From the NCBI RefSeq assembly GCF_016458305.1, contig NZ_JAEMHL010000003.1:372001-436000 (forward strand): 64,000 nucleotides of DNA. Reading direction: 5' to 3'. Position 1 is the first letter of the stretch. Every line of letters starts with the position of its first letter. The stretch comes from Geomonas anaerohicana. GTDB lineage: Bacteria; Desulfobacterota; Desulfuromonadia; Geobacterales; Geobacteraceae. The notes under the pieces are model-generated. The model searched no databases and was not told the DNA's origin. It saw only the letters and a list, made by a program, of their open reading frames with translations. The position numbers and the translations under genes were made by a program. Below are positions 8,046 to 16,907 of the stretch, in pieces.

Positions 8046-10025
8046 ATGGATTTTCACGCTCTACGTGACATCGTCGTTCTCTTCGGCCTGGCCCTCTTCA
8101 CCGTCGTGGTCTTGCGCAGGTTCAAGTTCCCCTCCATCATCGGCTTTTTGATCACCGGGGTCCTCGCCGGCCCCTATGCCCTGGGCTTCATCAGGAACAC
8201 CCACCAGGTCGAGCAGATGGCCGAGTACGGCGTGGTGCTCCTTTTGTTCACCATCGGCATCGAGTTGTCCCTGAAGGAACTCATGCGCATCCGCCAGATG
8301 GTGCTCCTGGGGGGCGGTCTGCAGCTCGTGCTCACCATCGCCGCCGTCGCCGGACTGGGGGCCGTCGGGGGATTCCCGCTGTCCCAGGCCGTCTTCTTCG
8401 GCTTCCTGGTGGCGCTCTCCTCCACCGCCATCCTGATGAAGCTGATGATGGACGCCGGCGAGATGGACACGCCGCAGGGGAAGGCGGCGCTCGGCATCCT
8501 CATCTTCCAGGACCTCTGCATCGTCCCCCTGATGCTCTTCACCCCCTTTCTCGCCGGCGGCGGCAAGGGGCTGGCCGACATCGCCCTCGTCTCCGCCAAG
8601 GCGGCAGTCGTCATCGTCGGCGCTCACTACGGGGCGCGCTTCCTGGTTCCCTGGCTCTTCGAGCAGGTGGTCAAGACCAGGAGCCGCGAACTTTTCGTGC
8701 TCTCCATCATCTTCATCGGGCTGGGGACCGCGTGGCTCACGGCCCAGGTCGGGCTCTCACTGGCCCTGGGCGCCTTCATCGCCGGCCTTGCCATCTCTGA
8801 ATCCGAATACAGCCACCAGGCGCTCAGCGACATCATGCCCTTCCGCGAGGCCTTCATGAGCCTCTTTTTCATCTCGGTCGGCATGCTGCTGAAGCCCGCC
8901 ATCCTGTTCAAGTTCCCGCTGCTTTTGCTCGGCCTGGTGCTTTCCATCATCGTGGTCAAGGCGCTGCTCACCTCGGCTGTCGGCAGTGCCCTCGGCCTTC
9001 CCATGCGCATCGCCATTATCGCCGGGCTCTCTCTGGCTCAGATCGGGGAATTCTCCTTCGTCCTCTCTCGCAGCGGGTTGAAGTACGGCCTGCTCACCCC
9101 GGAGACCTATCAGCTCTTTCTGGGGGCTTCCATCGCGACCATGGCACTCACCCCGCTGTGCATGAAGGTGGCGGGGCCGGTGGCGGATTTCCTGACCGCC
9201 ACGCTGCCGCACTCCTGGACCCGCGGCCGCAGCAGCCTGGCGCAAAACGGCGACAAGGTCGGCCTTAAGGATCATGTCATCATCGTGGGGTACGGCGTCA
9301 ACGGCAAGAACCTGGCGCGCACCCTGAAGAACCTGGAGATCCCGCGCGTCATCATCGAGACCAACCCCTTCACGGTGCGCAGTCTGAGAAAAGATGGGGA
9401 GGAGATCATCTTCGGCGACGCCTCGAAACCCGAGATCCTCGAACACGCCGGGATCCACGACGCCCGCATCGTGGTGGTCGCCATCTCCGACGCCGCGGCC
9501 AGTCGCCGCATCGCCGCCCAGGCAAGGTCGATGCACCCTTCCATCCACGTCATCGTGCGCACCCGCTACCTGCTGGAAATGGAGCCCCTGTTCCGGCTCG
9601 GGGTGAACGAGGTGATCCCCGAGGAGTTCGAGACCTCGGTGGAGATCCTGTTCCGCGTGCTGAAGCGGTTTTTGATCCCGCAGGACGTCATCGAAGACTG
9701 CATCGCCGAGGTCAGGCGCGACGGCTACGACATGCTGCGCAGCGTGAGCAAGCGCCACAGCCACGCCGTCGGCATCGCCGGCTTTCTTTCCGGTGCCGAG
9801 ATCGGCAGCTTCAGGGTACGCAGGAACGCGCCCATCGAGGGGGAGCGGCTCAGGGGAGGGATGTTGCGGTCACGATCCGGTGCCACCGTGGTGGCCGTCA
9901 AGAGGGGAGACGACATTGCCGCCAACCCGGACCCGGTCTGGGAGTTTTTGGAGGGGGACATCGCGCTTCTCCTGGGCACCCCCGAACAGATGCGCGCCGC
10001 GGCCAGGCTGTTCGAGCCGGCCTGA
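8046..10025 (+). CDS. Kef-type cation:proton antiporter with RCK domain
   Basis: A 659-residue CPA2-family antiporter of the inner membrane. Residues 1 to about 385 hold some 12 hydrophobic helices, with family signatures such as LLLFTIGIELSL near 60-72 and ALSSTAILMKL near 122. A TrkA-N/RCK nucleotide-binding domain follows (about 412-530; HVIIVGYGVNGKNLARTL is the Rossmann glycine loop), then a TrkA-C domain at the C terminus (about 570-657). It begins 11 bp after the ATPase stop with GTGAGG as ribosome site, so the two are co-transcribed. It probably exchanges K+ (or Na+) for H+ under control of NAD(H) or nucleotide binding; the ion is not decidable from sequence alone. Confidence 0.92.
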   Translation: MDFHALRDIVVLFGLALFTVVVLRRFKFPSIIGFLITGVLAGPYALGFIRNTHQVEQMAEYGVVLLLFTIGIELSLKELMRIRQMVLLGGGLQLVLTIAAVAGLGAVGGFPLSQAVFFGFLVALSSTAILMKLMMDAGEMDTPQGKAALGILIFQDLCIVPLMLFTPFLAGGGKGLADIALVSAKAAVVIVGAHYGARFLVPWLFEQVVKTRSRELFVLSIIFIGLGTAWLTAQVGLSLALGAFIAGLAISESEYSHQALSDIMPFREAFMSLFFISVGMLLKPAILFKFPLLLLGLVLSIIVVKALLTSAVGSALGLPMRIAIIAGLSLAQIGEFSFVLSRSGLKYGLLTPETYQLFLGASIATMALTPLCMKVAGPVADFLTATLPHSWTRGRSSLAQNGDKVGLKDHVIIVGYGVNGKNLARTLKNLEIPRVIIETNPFTVRSLRKDGEEIIFGDASKPEILEHAGIHDARIVVVAISDAAASRRIAAQARSMHPSIHVIVRTRYLLEMEPLFRLGVNEVIPEEFETSVEILFRVLKRFLIPQDVIEDCIAEVRRDGYDMLRSVSKRHSHAVGIAGFLSGAEIGSFRVRRNAPIEGERLRGGMLRSRSGATVVAVKRGDDIAANPDPVWEFLEGDIALLLGTPEQMRAAARLFEPA

Positions 10026-10036
10026 GGCGGCATCTT

Positions 10037-10145
10037 CCCTCACCCGGCCTGCGGCCACCCTCTCCCGGAGGGCGAGGGTGCAACCGCCATCCAGGCCGTT
10101 CCGTCCACGCCCCCTCTCCCTCCGGGAGAGGGCCGGGGTGAGGGC
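10037..10145. repeat. Paired C/G-rich inverted repeats after the Kef gene
   Basis: Two related hairpins, CCCTCACCCGGCC...CTCTCCCGGAGGG and CCCCTCTCCCTCCGGGAGAGGG...GGTGAGGG, face each other about 45 bp apart. The right half is the short CCCTCTCC/GGAGAGGG hairpin seen again at 27813. It may also act as a weak terminator of the ion operon. Confidence 0.7.
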
Positions 10146-10247
10146 TGGGTTCAGGGCATTGGGAATTGCCTTCAGATAAACGTTTTTCTGCCGAAAAAGC
10201 TAAAATGTATCGCGCTCAACCAAACCACCAGCGAAAGGAGTTCTCGC

Positions 10248-12752
10248 ATGCAAGTTAAAGAAAAGAATATCCTTTGCCCCCAGAACATATGCGAGATGGA
10301 GGCGCTCCCCATGGACGCCGAAGGCCTGGTCAAGGATTTCGCACACCACTACTTCCACCACCTGGGACGGGACAAGTTCTGCCGCAACATCCGCTACCAC
10401 TACCAGGCCATCGCCTATACCATCCGCGAGCGCCTGATCGAACGCTGGAACAACACCCGCTATGCCTACATCAATGCCAATACCAAGACCGGCTACTACC
10501 TTTCCCTCGAATTCCTGATGGGGCGGGCGCTGGGCAACGCGGTGCTCAACCTCGGTCTCGATGAACCGGCCGCGGAGGCGATGCAGCAGCTCGGGCTGCA
10601 CCTGGAGGAACTGGCCGACCAGGAGATCGACGCCGGTCTGGGTAACGGCGGTCTCGGCCGCCTGGCTGCCTGCTTCCTGGACAGCTGCGCCACTTTGCAA
10701 CTGCCGGTGATGGGGTACGGCATCCGCTACGAGTACGGCATGTTCCGCCAGCGCATCGAGGACGGGCGCCAGGTCGAGGAGCCCGATCACTGGCTGCGCG
10801 ACGGCAACCCCTGGGAGATGGAGCGCCCCGAGTATACCCAGCGGGTCCGCTTCGGCGGGCGCTGCGAAACCAGGCGTAACGACGACGGCACGATAAGCTA
10901 CTGCTGGCTCGACACCCACGAGGTGCTTGCCGTTCCCTACGACCTCCCCATCCCCGGCTACCGCAACGGGACCGTGAACACGTTGAGGCTTTGGAAGGCC
11001 GCCGCCACCGACGTCTTCGACCTGGAGGAATTCAACGCCGGGAGCTACACCGAGTCGGTCGCAATGAAAAACGAGGCCGAAAACATCACCATGGTGCTCT
11101 ACCCCAACGACGCCAGCGAAAACGGCAAGGCGCTCAGACTCAGGCAGCAGTACTTCCTCGCCTCGGCGAGCCTGCAGGATGTTCTGCAGCGCTGGATCTC
11201 CCGTCAGGGCAAGACCTTCGAACACTTCGCCGAGCGTAACTGCTTCCAGCTGAACGACACCCACCCCAGTTGCGCCGTCCCCGAACTGATGCGCCTGCTC
11301 ATGGACGAGCAGGGGCTCTCCTGGGACGAGGCGTGGCAGATCACCACCCGTACCATGGCCTACACCAACCACACCCTGCTCCCTGAAGCGCTGGAGAAGT
11401 GGTCCGTGCCGCTGTTCAGGCAGCTTTTGCCGCGGCTTTTGGACATCATCCTGGAGATCAACGCCCGCTTCCTGGGCGAGGTCGCCAGCCGCTGGCCCGG
11501 CGACGGCGAGCGCCTGCGCAACATGTCCATCATCGAGGAAGGGGAGGTGCAGCAGGTACGCATGGCCTACCTCGCCATCGTCGGCAGTTTCTCGGTGAAC
11601 GGCGTGGCCGCCCTGCACTCGGAACTGCTGGTGCAGGGGCTGTTCCGCGACTTCTACGAGCTGTGGCCCGAGAAGTTCAACAACAAGACCAACGGCGTCA
11701 CGCCGCGCCGGTGGCTGGCCCGCTGCAACCCCGGGCTCACCAGGCTGCTCGCCTCCCGGATTGGAGACGGCTTCGTGGCCGACCTCTCCAGGATTTCCGA
11801 GGCGCTTCCTTTTGCCGACGACCCGGAGTTCCGTAAGGATTGGCACGCAGTGAAACGGGCCAACAAGGAGCGGCTGGCGGCCCTGGTGCAGGAGCAGTGC
11901 GGCGTCACCTTCAACCCGGACAGTCTCTTCGACGTCCAGGTAAAAAGGATCCACGAGTACAAACGCCAGCTTCTGAACGTGCTGCACGTGATCCACCTCT
12001 ACGACCGGATCAAGCGCGGCGACCTCGACGGTTGGACCGACCGCTGCGTGCTGATCGGCGGCAAGGCGGCTCCCGGTTACTACATGGCCAAGCTGATCAT
12101 CAAGCTGATCAACAACGTGGCTCGCGTGGTCAACGAGGACCCGGTGGTGGGGGACCGGCTCAAGGTTGCCTTCCTCCCCAACTATCGCGTCACCGCCATG
12201 GAGGTAATCTGCCCCGGCACCGACCTCTCCGAGCAGATCTCCACCGCGGGCAAGGAAGCCTCCGGCACCGGCAACATGAAATTCATGATGAACGGCGCCA
12301 TCACCATCGGCACCCTGGACGGCGCCAACATCGAGATCCGTGAGGAGGTGGGGGACGAGAACTTCTTCGTCTTCGGCCTCACCGCCGACGAGGTGGAACG
12401 GGAGCGGCGCACCTACAACCCCGCCGGCATCGTCGCCGCCGACCCCGACCTGGAGCGGGTCATGCAACTGCTCACCAGCGGACACTTCAACATGTTCGAG
12501 AAGGGTATCTTCGATCCCATCGTGAAGGCGATCATGAGCCCGCATGACCCCTGGATGGTCGCCGCCGATTTCCGCAGCTTCGTCAGGGCGCAGCGACAGG
12601 CTGCCGAGGCCTACCAGGACCGGGAGGCATGGGTGCGGATGAGCATCGTCAACAGCGCCAGGAGCGGCAAGTTTTCCACCGACCGCACCATCTCCGAGTA
12701 CAACGACGGGATATGGCACCTCCGCGCAGTGGACCCGGAGGCGAAAGGCTAG
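10248..12752 (+). CDS. glgP: Glycogen/starch (alpha-glucan) phosphorylase
   Basis: Cytosolic PLP enzyme of 834 residues (family length about 800-840) that releases glucose 1-phosphate from alpha-1,4-glucans. The PLP-binding lysine is K678 in EASGTGNMKFMMNG, followed by the conserved GTLDGANIEI. The N-terminal part has GLGNGGLGRLAACFLDS, the glucan phosphorylase signature. The start ATG has an AAGGAG site at good distance. It stands alone: 222 bp of repeat-containing DNA separate it from the Kef gene, and cheW downstream has its own promoter. E. coli MalP-like activity (maltodextrin) is equally possible from sequence. Confidence 0.97.
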   Translation: MQVKEKNILCPQNICEMEALPMDAEGLVKDFAHHYFHHLGRDKFCRNIRYHYQAIAYTIRERLIERWNNTRYAYINANTKTGYYLSLEFLMGRALGNAVLNLGLDEPAAEAMQQLGLHLEELADQEIDAGLGNGGLGRLAACFLDSCATLQLPVMGYGIRYEYGMFRQRIEDGRQVEEPDHWLRDGNPWEMERPEYTQRVRFGGRCETRRNDDGTISYCWLDTHEVLAVPYDLPIPGYRNGTVNTLRLWKAAATDVFDLEEFNAGSYTESVAMKNEAENITMVLYPNDASENGKALRLRQQYFLASASLQDVLQRWISRQGKTFEHFAERNCFQLNDTHPSCAVPELMRLLMDEQGLSWDEAWQITTRTMAYTNHTLLPEALEKWSVPLFRQLLPRLLDIILEINARFLGEVASRWPGDGERLRNMSIIEEGEVQQVRMAYLAIVGSFSVNGVAALHSELLVQGLFRDFYELWPEKFNNKTNGVTPRRWLARCNPGLTRLLASRIGDGFVADLSRISEALPFADDPEFRKDWHAVKRANKERLAALVQEQCGVTFNPDSLFDVQVKRIHEYKRQLLNVLHVIHLYDRIKRGDLDGWTDRCVLIGGKAAPGYYMAKLIIKLINNVARVVNEDPVVGDRLKVAFLPNYRVTAMEVICPGTDLSEQISTAGKEASGTGNMKFMMNGAITIGTLDGANIEIREEVGDENFFVFGLTADEVERERRTYNPAGIVAADPDLERVMQLLTSGHFNMFEKGIFDPIVKAIMSPHDPWMVAADFRSFVRAQRQAAEAYQDREAWVRMSIVNSARSGKFSTDRTISEYNDGIWHLRAVDPEAKG

Positions 12753-12777
12753 CGCGCGGAGGGTGTTCAACTTCCCC

Positions 12778-12804
12778 TCAAGATTCCTTTGCGGTTGCCG
12801 ATAC
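12778..12804 (+). promoter_or_regulatory. Sigma-28 (FliA)-type promoter of cheW
   Basis: TCAAGATT, an 11-base spacer, then GCCGATAC. This matches the enterobacterial FliA consensus TAAAGTTT-N11-GCCGATAA at 12 of 16 positions, with the exact spacer and a nearly complete -10. It lies about 100 bp before the cheW start codon, with no gene between. Confidence 0.7.
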
Positions 12805-12905
12805 GTCCAACAAAGTGTCGAGGATGGCGACGTGACAGCAGTAACTGATGCCGTCGCATGTCACGATCCGGTTGAGAGATAGATCCAGAAACCTCGGAGG
12901 AATAC

Positions 12906-13403
12906 ATGTCTACCGCGAATTTGCCGATCAAAAAGGGTGAGTCGAGCAGCGAACTGATCCAACTCGTGAGCTTCAACCTGGGCGCAGAAGAGTATGCCGT
13001 CGAGGTGCTGAAGGTGCGCGAGATCATCAGGATGACTCCCATCACCCACATACCCAACACCCCGCCCAGCGTGGAGGGGATCATCAACCTGCGCGGCAAG
13101 GTGATACCGATCATCTCGCTGAGGAGCAGGTTCGGCATGTGCTCCACCGACGATGACCAGCACACCAGGATCATGGTGATGGATATCGACGGCAAGCTCA
13201 TGGGCTTCATCGTCGACGGCGTGTCCGAGGTGATCAGGATCTCCAGCGGCGAGATCCAACCCCCGCCCAGCATCGCCGCGGGCGGCGTTGACCAGGACTT
13301 CATCTGCGGGGTCATCAAGCATGGCGAGCAGTTGCTGCTCATGCTCCAGTTGGACCGCATGTTCACCAGCGCAGAGCAGGATGCCTTCGCCAGCTTCGGG
13401 TAG
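12906..13403 (+). CDS. cheW: CheW chemotaxis coupling protein
   Basis: A 165-residue single-domain CheW adaptor that links chemoreceptors to the kinase CheA at the inner membrane. Typical segments: LIQLVSFNLGAEEYAVEVLKVREI, the ITHIPNTPPSVEGIINLRGKVIPII core, and a C-terminal GVIKHGEQLLLMLQLDRMF. The ATG is preceded by CGGAGGAA. No other chemotaxis gene is near, so it is an orphan cheW. The sigma-28-type promoter upstream suggests expression with the flagellar/chemotaxis regulon. Confidence 0.96.
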   Translation: MSTANLPIKKGESSSELIQLVSFNLGAEEYAVEVLKVREIIRMTPITHIPNTPPSVEGIINLRGKVIPIISLRSRFGMCSTDDDQHTRIMVMDIDGKLMGFIVDGVSEVIRISSGEIQPPPSIAAGGVDQDFICGVIKHGEQLLLMLQLDRMFTSAEQDAFASFG

Positions 13404-13431
13404 CTGTGCAGCGGGCAAAGGGTAAAGAACG

Positions 13432-13461
13432 AGGGGAGGTGGGCTGTAGCCTTCCTCCCCT
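13432..13461 (+). terminator. Hairpin after cheW, probable terminator
   Basis: AGGGGAGG pairs perfectly with CCTCCCCT across a 14-base loop. Only a short T stretch follows, so termination may be weak. Confidence 0.5.
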
Positions 13462-13651
13462 TGCTGCGTCGTGTCACCACCTGTAAAGCTGTAAAGGAAA
13501 TCGACGCATTTTGGCGAGAAAAGTGTCGGGAAGGTTTACAACTGCCGCGGGAGGCGTGGTTGAAATGCGGATCTCATGCAGGTAGTGCCGCGGGGCTTAC
13601 GTCTGCGGCCTATTCATGGGAGGAGTGACGAAGCAGCGGCATAGCATTGCG

Positions 13652-13668
13652 TGGCACCGTCTATGCTT
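13652..13668 (+). promoter_or_regulatory. Candidate sigma-54 promoter
   Basis: TGGCAC, five bases, then ATGCTT gives the GG-N10-GC spacing of -24/-12 promoters, with one deviation from TTGC. It lies about 82 bp before the start codon of the 60-residue membrane peptide. Confidence 0.4.
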
Positions 13669-13749
13669 CTATCCTGATAAGTCGGCGGCGGTTCCTTTCT
13701 GGATGTGTTGCAGAGCACAGAATTTCCGCCGATGGAGGAGGTGGCCAGT

Positions 13750-13932
13750 ATGGAATACTTAAGCTACGGCCACGAATGCATCATCTACATTGTCCTTATT
13801 TTAGTTCTTTGCCATCTGCTTCTGGATGTGCTGCCGGTGTGGTTCAGGCGTGCGCGCCACCTCCTGTTATCGGTGCCGGTCAGAATTACGGGCGGGCTCT
13901 TGATAATCATTATCGCGTTTTTCCTTCTGTAG
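13750..13932 (+). CDS. Small membrane protein, 60 residues
   Basis: Short protein with two hydrophobic helices (about 9-26 and 42-59) separated by a basic loop containing RRAR. A strong GGAGGAGGT ribosome site seven bases before the ATG supports this start over the ATG 45 bases upstream. A clear intrinsic terminator follows at 13987, so it is a monocistronic unit, possibly driven from the sigma-54-like site. I know no family; a role as a stress or regulatory membrane peptide would be speculation. Confidence 0.65.
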   Translation: MEYLSYGHECIIYIVLILVLCHLLLDVLPVWFRRARHLLLSVPVRITGGLLIIIIAFFLL

Positions 13933-13986
13933 GTGCTTTTGCTATGACATTGGACGGCAGGTAGTAACCAGCGCAGGTAGAAGGTG

Positions 13987-14017
13987 AAAAGGCCGGGATT
14001 GCTTCCCCGGCCTTTTT
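13987..14017 (+). terminator. Intrinsic terminator of the small membrane protein gene
   Basis: AAAAGGCCGGG and CCCCGGCCTTTTT form a strong stem with a T tail. Confidence 0.85.
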
Positions 14018-14115
14018 GCTTCTCTGGCGAGTCGCTCCATGCGCGTGGGGCGGCGGTGGTGAAGGCGGGCGAATGATTATTCGCCGCTACGAGGGCGGGG
14101 AAGGTCGCACGATTG

Positions 14116-15669
14116 TTACCCGGTGCGAGCTGCGGGCTGGTGAGGGTGGCAATGGAGGTCGAGCTTCAGGCGGCAGGATTCCTGGAGCAGGTCGCTTTTG
14201 GCCTTGGCACCGTACAGCTCCACCGACATGTCCTCGGCTCCCCCCAGGGTAAGCCGCAGGATGTCTTTGTCGAGCACGCAGTCGAGCTGCTGTACCACGG
14301 CGTTGCGGCGCCGGTCCAGGCCGTCGCACAACCTGAGGATGCCACCCAGCCGGGATACCAGGAGCTGGTCGGCAGCGGACAGCCGGGTGTACTCGTCGTG
14401 CTTTTTCTTGGGCATGGACTTGCGGTGGTAGCGGGCGATGTTGGCCATCAACTCACGCTCACGCGGGGTGAAGCCGAACAGGTCGGCGTGGCGAATCAGG
14501 TGGTAGGAATGCTTGTGGTGGCTGGAATAACTGATGAAGTAGCCGACGTCGTGCATGATGGCCGCTGCTTCCAAGAGCCTCGATTCCTTGTCGCTCCAGC
14601 CGTAACGCTTGGCAAGCGCCAGGAAGATCTGCCGTGACAGCCTGGCGACCTGCTGGGCGTGCCCTTCGTCGCTGTGGCAGGAGCGGGCGAATTCCAGGGC
14701 GCTGTCGCGCCAGGAACGCTGCTTCTTTTCCGGAAGCAGGTTGCGGCGGCGCAGGCCGCGCAGGATGAGCCCCTCGCGGATGCCGCGCTCGTTCACCTTC
14801 AGGTGGTTCACCTGGAAAAAATCCATCAGCTCGTCCACCGCGGTGACGCCGGCGACGATGATGTCGGAGCGGTCCGGGTTCAGCCCCGGCAGGGCGCGGC
14901 GCTCCTTGTCGCTCTTTCTGACCAGCATGGCCAGCAGGTGCACCAGTTCGGAGCGGAGCAGCTCGTAGCCGTGCAGGGAATCGAACTTCTCGCCCCTCGC
15001 CGCCGCCACCATGGCGGCTATGGAGGTGACGGTGCCCCCCGAGCCGACCAGGCACTGCATCCCGGTGCGCTCCCCGGTGTAGGCTGCCTTCAGGCTCTTG
15101 CGGACATGCTTGCGCAGTTTCTGGTGTTCGGTCTGCAGCACGGGATCGCTCTTCAGAAAGCTCTCGGTGAGAAAGACGGCGCCCAGTTCCAGCGACAGCA
15201 TCTCCTCGGTGTGCGCCCCCAGGGCCGCGATGAGCTCGAGGCTGCCGCCTCCTATGTCGAAGATCAGGTGCCGTACCCCATCGAGTTCGAAGTTGTGCTG
15301 GGCGGAAAGGGCGGCCAGTTCCGCTTCCTCCTCGCCGCTGATCACCTCGATCTCCAGCCCGGTCTGCTCCTTAACGGCGGCAACCAGCTCGCGGCCGTTG
15401 CCCGCTTTGCGCACCGCGCTGGTCGCTACCGCCTCGATGGAGGTGACCCGGTAGCCGTCGATGATCTTCTTCTGGCGCGACAGCGCCTCGATGGCACGCT
15501 GCCACGCCGCGGGGGAGATGATCCCGGTCTGGTGCAGCCCTTCGCCCAGGCGCACCAGCACCTTCTCGTCGTCGAGGATCTTGTATTTGCCTTCCCCCGC
15601 TGTCTCGACGATGATGCTGCGGATCGAGTTGGTGCCGATGTCGATTGCGGCCAGCCGATTCTGTTTCAA
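14116..15669 (-). CDS. ppx: Ppx/GppA-family phosphatase with HD domain
   Basis: A 517-residue cytosolic enzyme that degrades polyphosphate and/or pppGpp. The N-terminal ASKHA fold shows AAIDIGTNSIRSIIVE (4-19), the ISGEEEAEL motif near 115, IFDIGGGSLELI (phosphate-binding loop) near 142, and VGSGGTVTSIAAM near 210. The C-terminal third is an HD-type domain (HDVGYFISYSSHHKHS) as in E. coli Ppx. The length fits Ppx rather than the shorter GppA-like forms. It lies 86 bp after the HhH gene, with sixA upstream on the same strand, a neighbourhood that suggests phosphate or polyphosphate metabolism. Confidence 0.9.
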   Translation of the reverse strand: MKQNRLAAIDIGTNSIRSIIVETAGEGKYKILDDEKVLVRLGEGLHQTGIISPAAWQRAIEALSRQKKIIDGYRVTSIEAVATSAVRKAGNGRELVAAVKEQTGLEIEVISGEEEAELAALSAQHNFELDGVRHLIFDIGGGSLELIAALGAHTEEMLSLELGAVFLTESFLKSDPVLQTEHQKLRKHVRKSLKAAYTGERTGMQCLVGSGGTVTSIAAMVAAARGEKFDSLHGYELLRSELVHLLAMLVRKSDKERRALPGLNPDRSDIIVAGVTAVDELMDFFQVNHLKVNERGIREGLILRGLRRRNLLPEKKQRSWRDSALEFARSCHSDEGHAQQVARLSRQIFLALAKRYGWSDKESRLLEAAAIMHDVGYFISYSSHHKHSYHLIRHADLFGFTPRERELMANIARYHRKSMPKKKHDEYTRLSAADQLLVSRLGGILRLCDGLDRRRNAVVQQLDCVLDKDILRLTLGGAEDMSVELYGAKAKSDLLQESCRLKLDLHCHPHQPAARTG

Positions 15670-15755
15670 CGGCTACTCCTTGAGCATGATGGGATGCCGA
15701 GATTGTATCAGGACGGGACGGATTATGACAACCCGGGAGGGCGGGAGCGGTGACG

Positions 15756-16289
15756 CTAAGTCAGAGCCTTCAACACTGCCTTTCTCGCCTTCTTGAAACC
15801 CTTGCGCACCTTTTTGAGTGTTGCGTCTTCCAGTCCACTGACTTTCTTTTCCACCTTGGTGAGTACCTTGACCATGCGTTTCGAGCGCTTGTTGCCGAAA
15901 TCATGCATCTGCAGCAAGGCGTTCTCGATCCTTTCCAGATCGGAGCCGAGTTTTCTGCCGCACTTCTCGGACATCTCCCCGGCGAAGCGGTCGCGGGTCG
16001 CCTGGGCCAGGTTTTCCACCTTTTCCCGCATACCCGTCACGCGCTGCTGCATGAGCTGCGCCGGCTCCTGCTGTTCGTCCTGCTCCATCCCGGCCAGTTC
16101 CCGGGCCTGCTGCAGTATGGAGGGGAGGTGGCGCCGGTTCACCCCGCGCACCTTGCTCAAACCTGCCTCTCCGGCCTGGGCGATCTTGGTGAAGCTGTCG
16201 AACCCCGCGTCGTACAGCCGTTTGCCCAGGATCGCGCCGACGCCTTTCAGCCGTCTGAAGTCTGCTGCCGACTGGACCATCTTTGACAC
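15756..16289 (-). CDS. Helix-hairpin-helix protein with basic C terminus
   Basis: A 177-residue protein. Residues about 8-63 form a helix-hairpin-helix or DUF4332-like unit (LKGVGAILGKRLYDAGFDS, then LSKVRGVNRRHLPSIL), a fold that binds DNA non-specifically. The rest is helical and highly charged, ending in a very basic tail (KRSKRMVKVLTKVEKK, then KKVRKGFKKARKAVLKAL). No catalytic motif is visible. It lies between sixA and ppx on the same strand. The basic tail might bind nucleic acid or polyphosphate; the latter idea comes only from the neighbours. Confidence 0.65.
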   Translation of the reverse strand: MSKMVQSAADFRRLKGVGAILGKRLYDAGFDSFTKIAQAGEAGLSKVRGVNRRHLPSILQQARELAGMEQDEQQEPAQLMQQRVTGMREKVENLAQATRDRFAGEMSEKCGRKLGSDLERIENALLQMHDFGNKRSKRMVKVLTKVEKKVSGLEDATLKKVRKGFKKARKAVLKALT

Positions 16290-16307
16290 TCCTTGTGCGT
16301 TGTGTGT

Positions 16308-16336
16308 GGGGACTGGCTCCGCAGGTACCTGTCCCT
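16308..16336 (-). repeat. 29-bp hairpin repeat, single copy
   Basis: GGGGACTGGCTCCG followed by CAGGTACCTGTCCCT. It lies in the 96-bp gap between sixA and the HhH gene. GGGAC/GTCCC arms and an inner GGC/GCC pair form the imperfect hairpin. Confidence 0.85.
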
Positions 16337-16385
16337 CTTGTTTGCCCCGGTGAGGGGACTCTGTTTGCCCGGCCTTATTTCCGGG

Positions 16386-16907
16386 TCAGCCTCCCTGGCG
16401 CAGGCGTTCGAGCGCCTTGGCCTTTGAGGTAACGATCCGGCCGGTTCCGGTAACAAGTTGCAGGAACAGCGGTTCGCCGCTGCCGCTGGCGCTTCTCTTA
16501 AACGATGCCGTCCCTCCTTTGGGGAGAGAGAGCGATGTCTCTTCGCCGAGGAGCGCCTGCGTCACCAGGCCCAGGTCCGGTTCGTGGCCGACCAGGGCGA
16601 CCTCGGTTACCTGGGGGTAGAGCTTGAGCAACTCGTCGAGCTTTTCCGGGCGGAAGCCCGGCGAGAGCTGGGGCGCCACGACGAGTTCGCGCTTGTAACG
16701 CAGCTTTTCCGCCAGGATATCCGCGGTCTGGACTGCGCGCACCAGCGGGCTGGTCAGGATCAGGTCGGGCTCGATACCCAGCGTGGCGAGGCTCTTGGCC
16801 GCCTTGCGGAAGCGTCTTCTGCCGCGACGGGTGAGGTAGCGGTGCTCTTCGGGCACCTCGGGTGTTCTCTCAATGGCTTCCGCGTGTCTTACTATGTGGA
16901 TGATCAT
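16386..16907 (-). CDS. sixA: Phosphohistidine phosphatase SixA
   Basis: A 173-residue histidine-phosphatase-superfamily protein. The catalytic RHG-type motif is R7-H8 in IVRHAEA, the second arginine lies in LTSPLVRAVQTADIL, and the second histidine in VALVGHEPDLG. SixA removes phosphate from histidine residues, for example on Hpt domains or PTS proteins, in the cytosol. The size is usual for the family. It is probably the first gene of the minus-strand set sixA, HhH protein, ppx, although the repeat between sixA and the HhH gene could affect read-through. Confidence 0.9.
   Translation of the reverse strand: MIIHIVRHAEAIERTPEVPEEHRYLTRRGRRRFRKAAKSLATLGIEPDLILTSPLVRAVQTADILAEKLRYKRELVVAPQLSPGFRPEKLDELLKLYPQVTEVALVGHEPDLGLVTQALLGEETSLSLPKGGTASFKRSASGSGEPLFLQLVTGTGRIVTSKAKALERLRQGG

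Larger units (their letters stand above)
13404..13749. other. Intergenic region after cheW
   Basis: Region of 346 bp. It holds a GC-rich hairpin just past cheW (13432-13461) and a sigma-54-like element near 13652. The rest, including a stretch rich in GCGG near 13560-13620, contains nothing I can name; I looked for a c-di-GMP riboswitch and did not find one. Confidence 0.5.

Noticed and set aside
10200-12770. An 856-codon minus-strand frame
   Set aside because: Antisense shadow of glycogen phosphorylase, which carries the intact PLP site.
13560-13740. c-di-GMP (GEMM) riboswitch before the small membrane protein
   Set aside because: The conserved GEMM core segments are not present.
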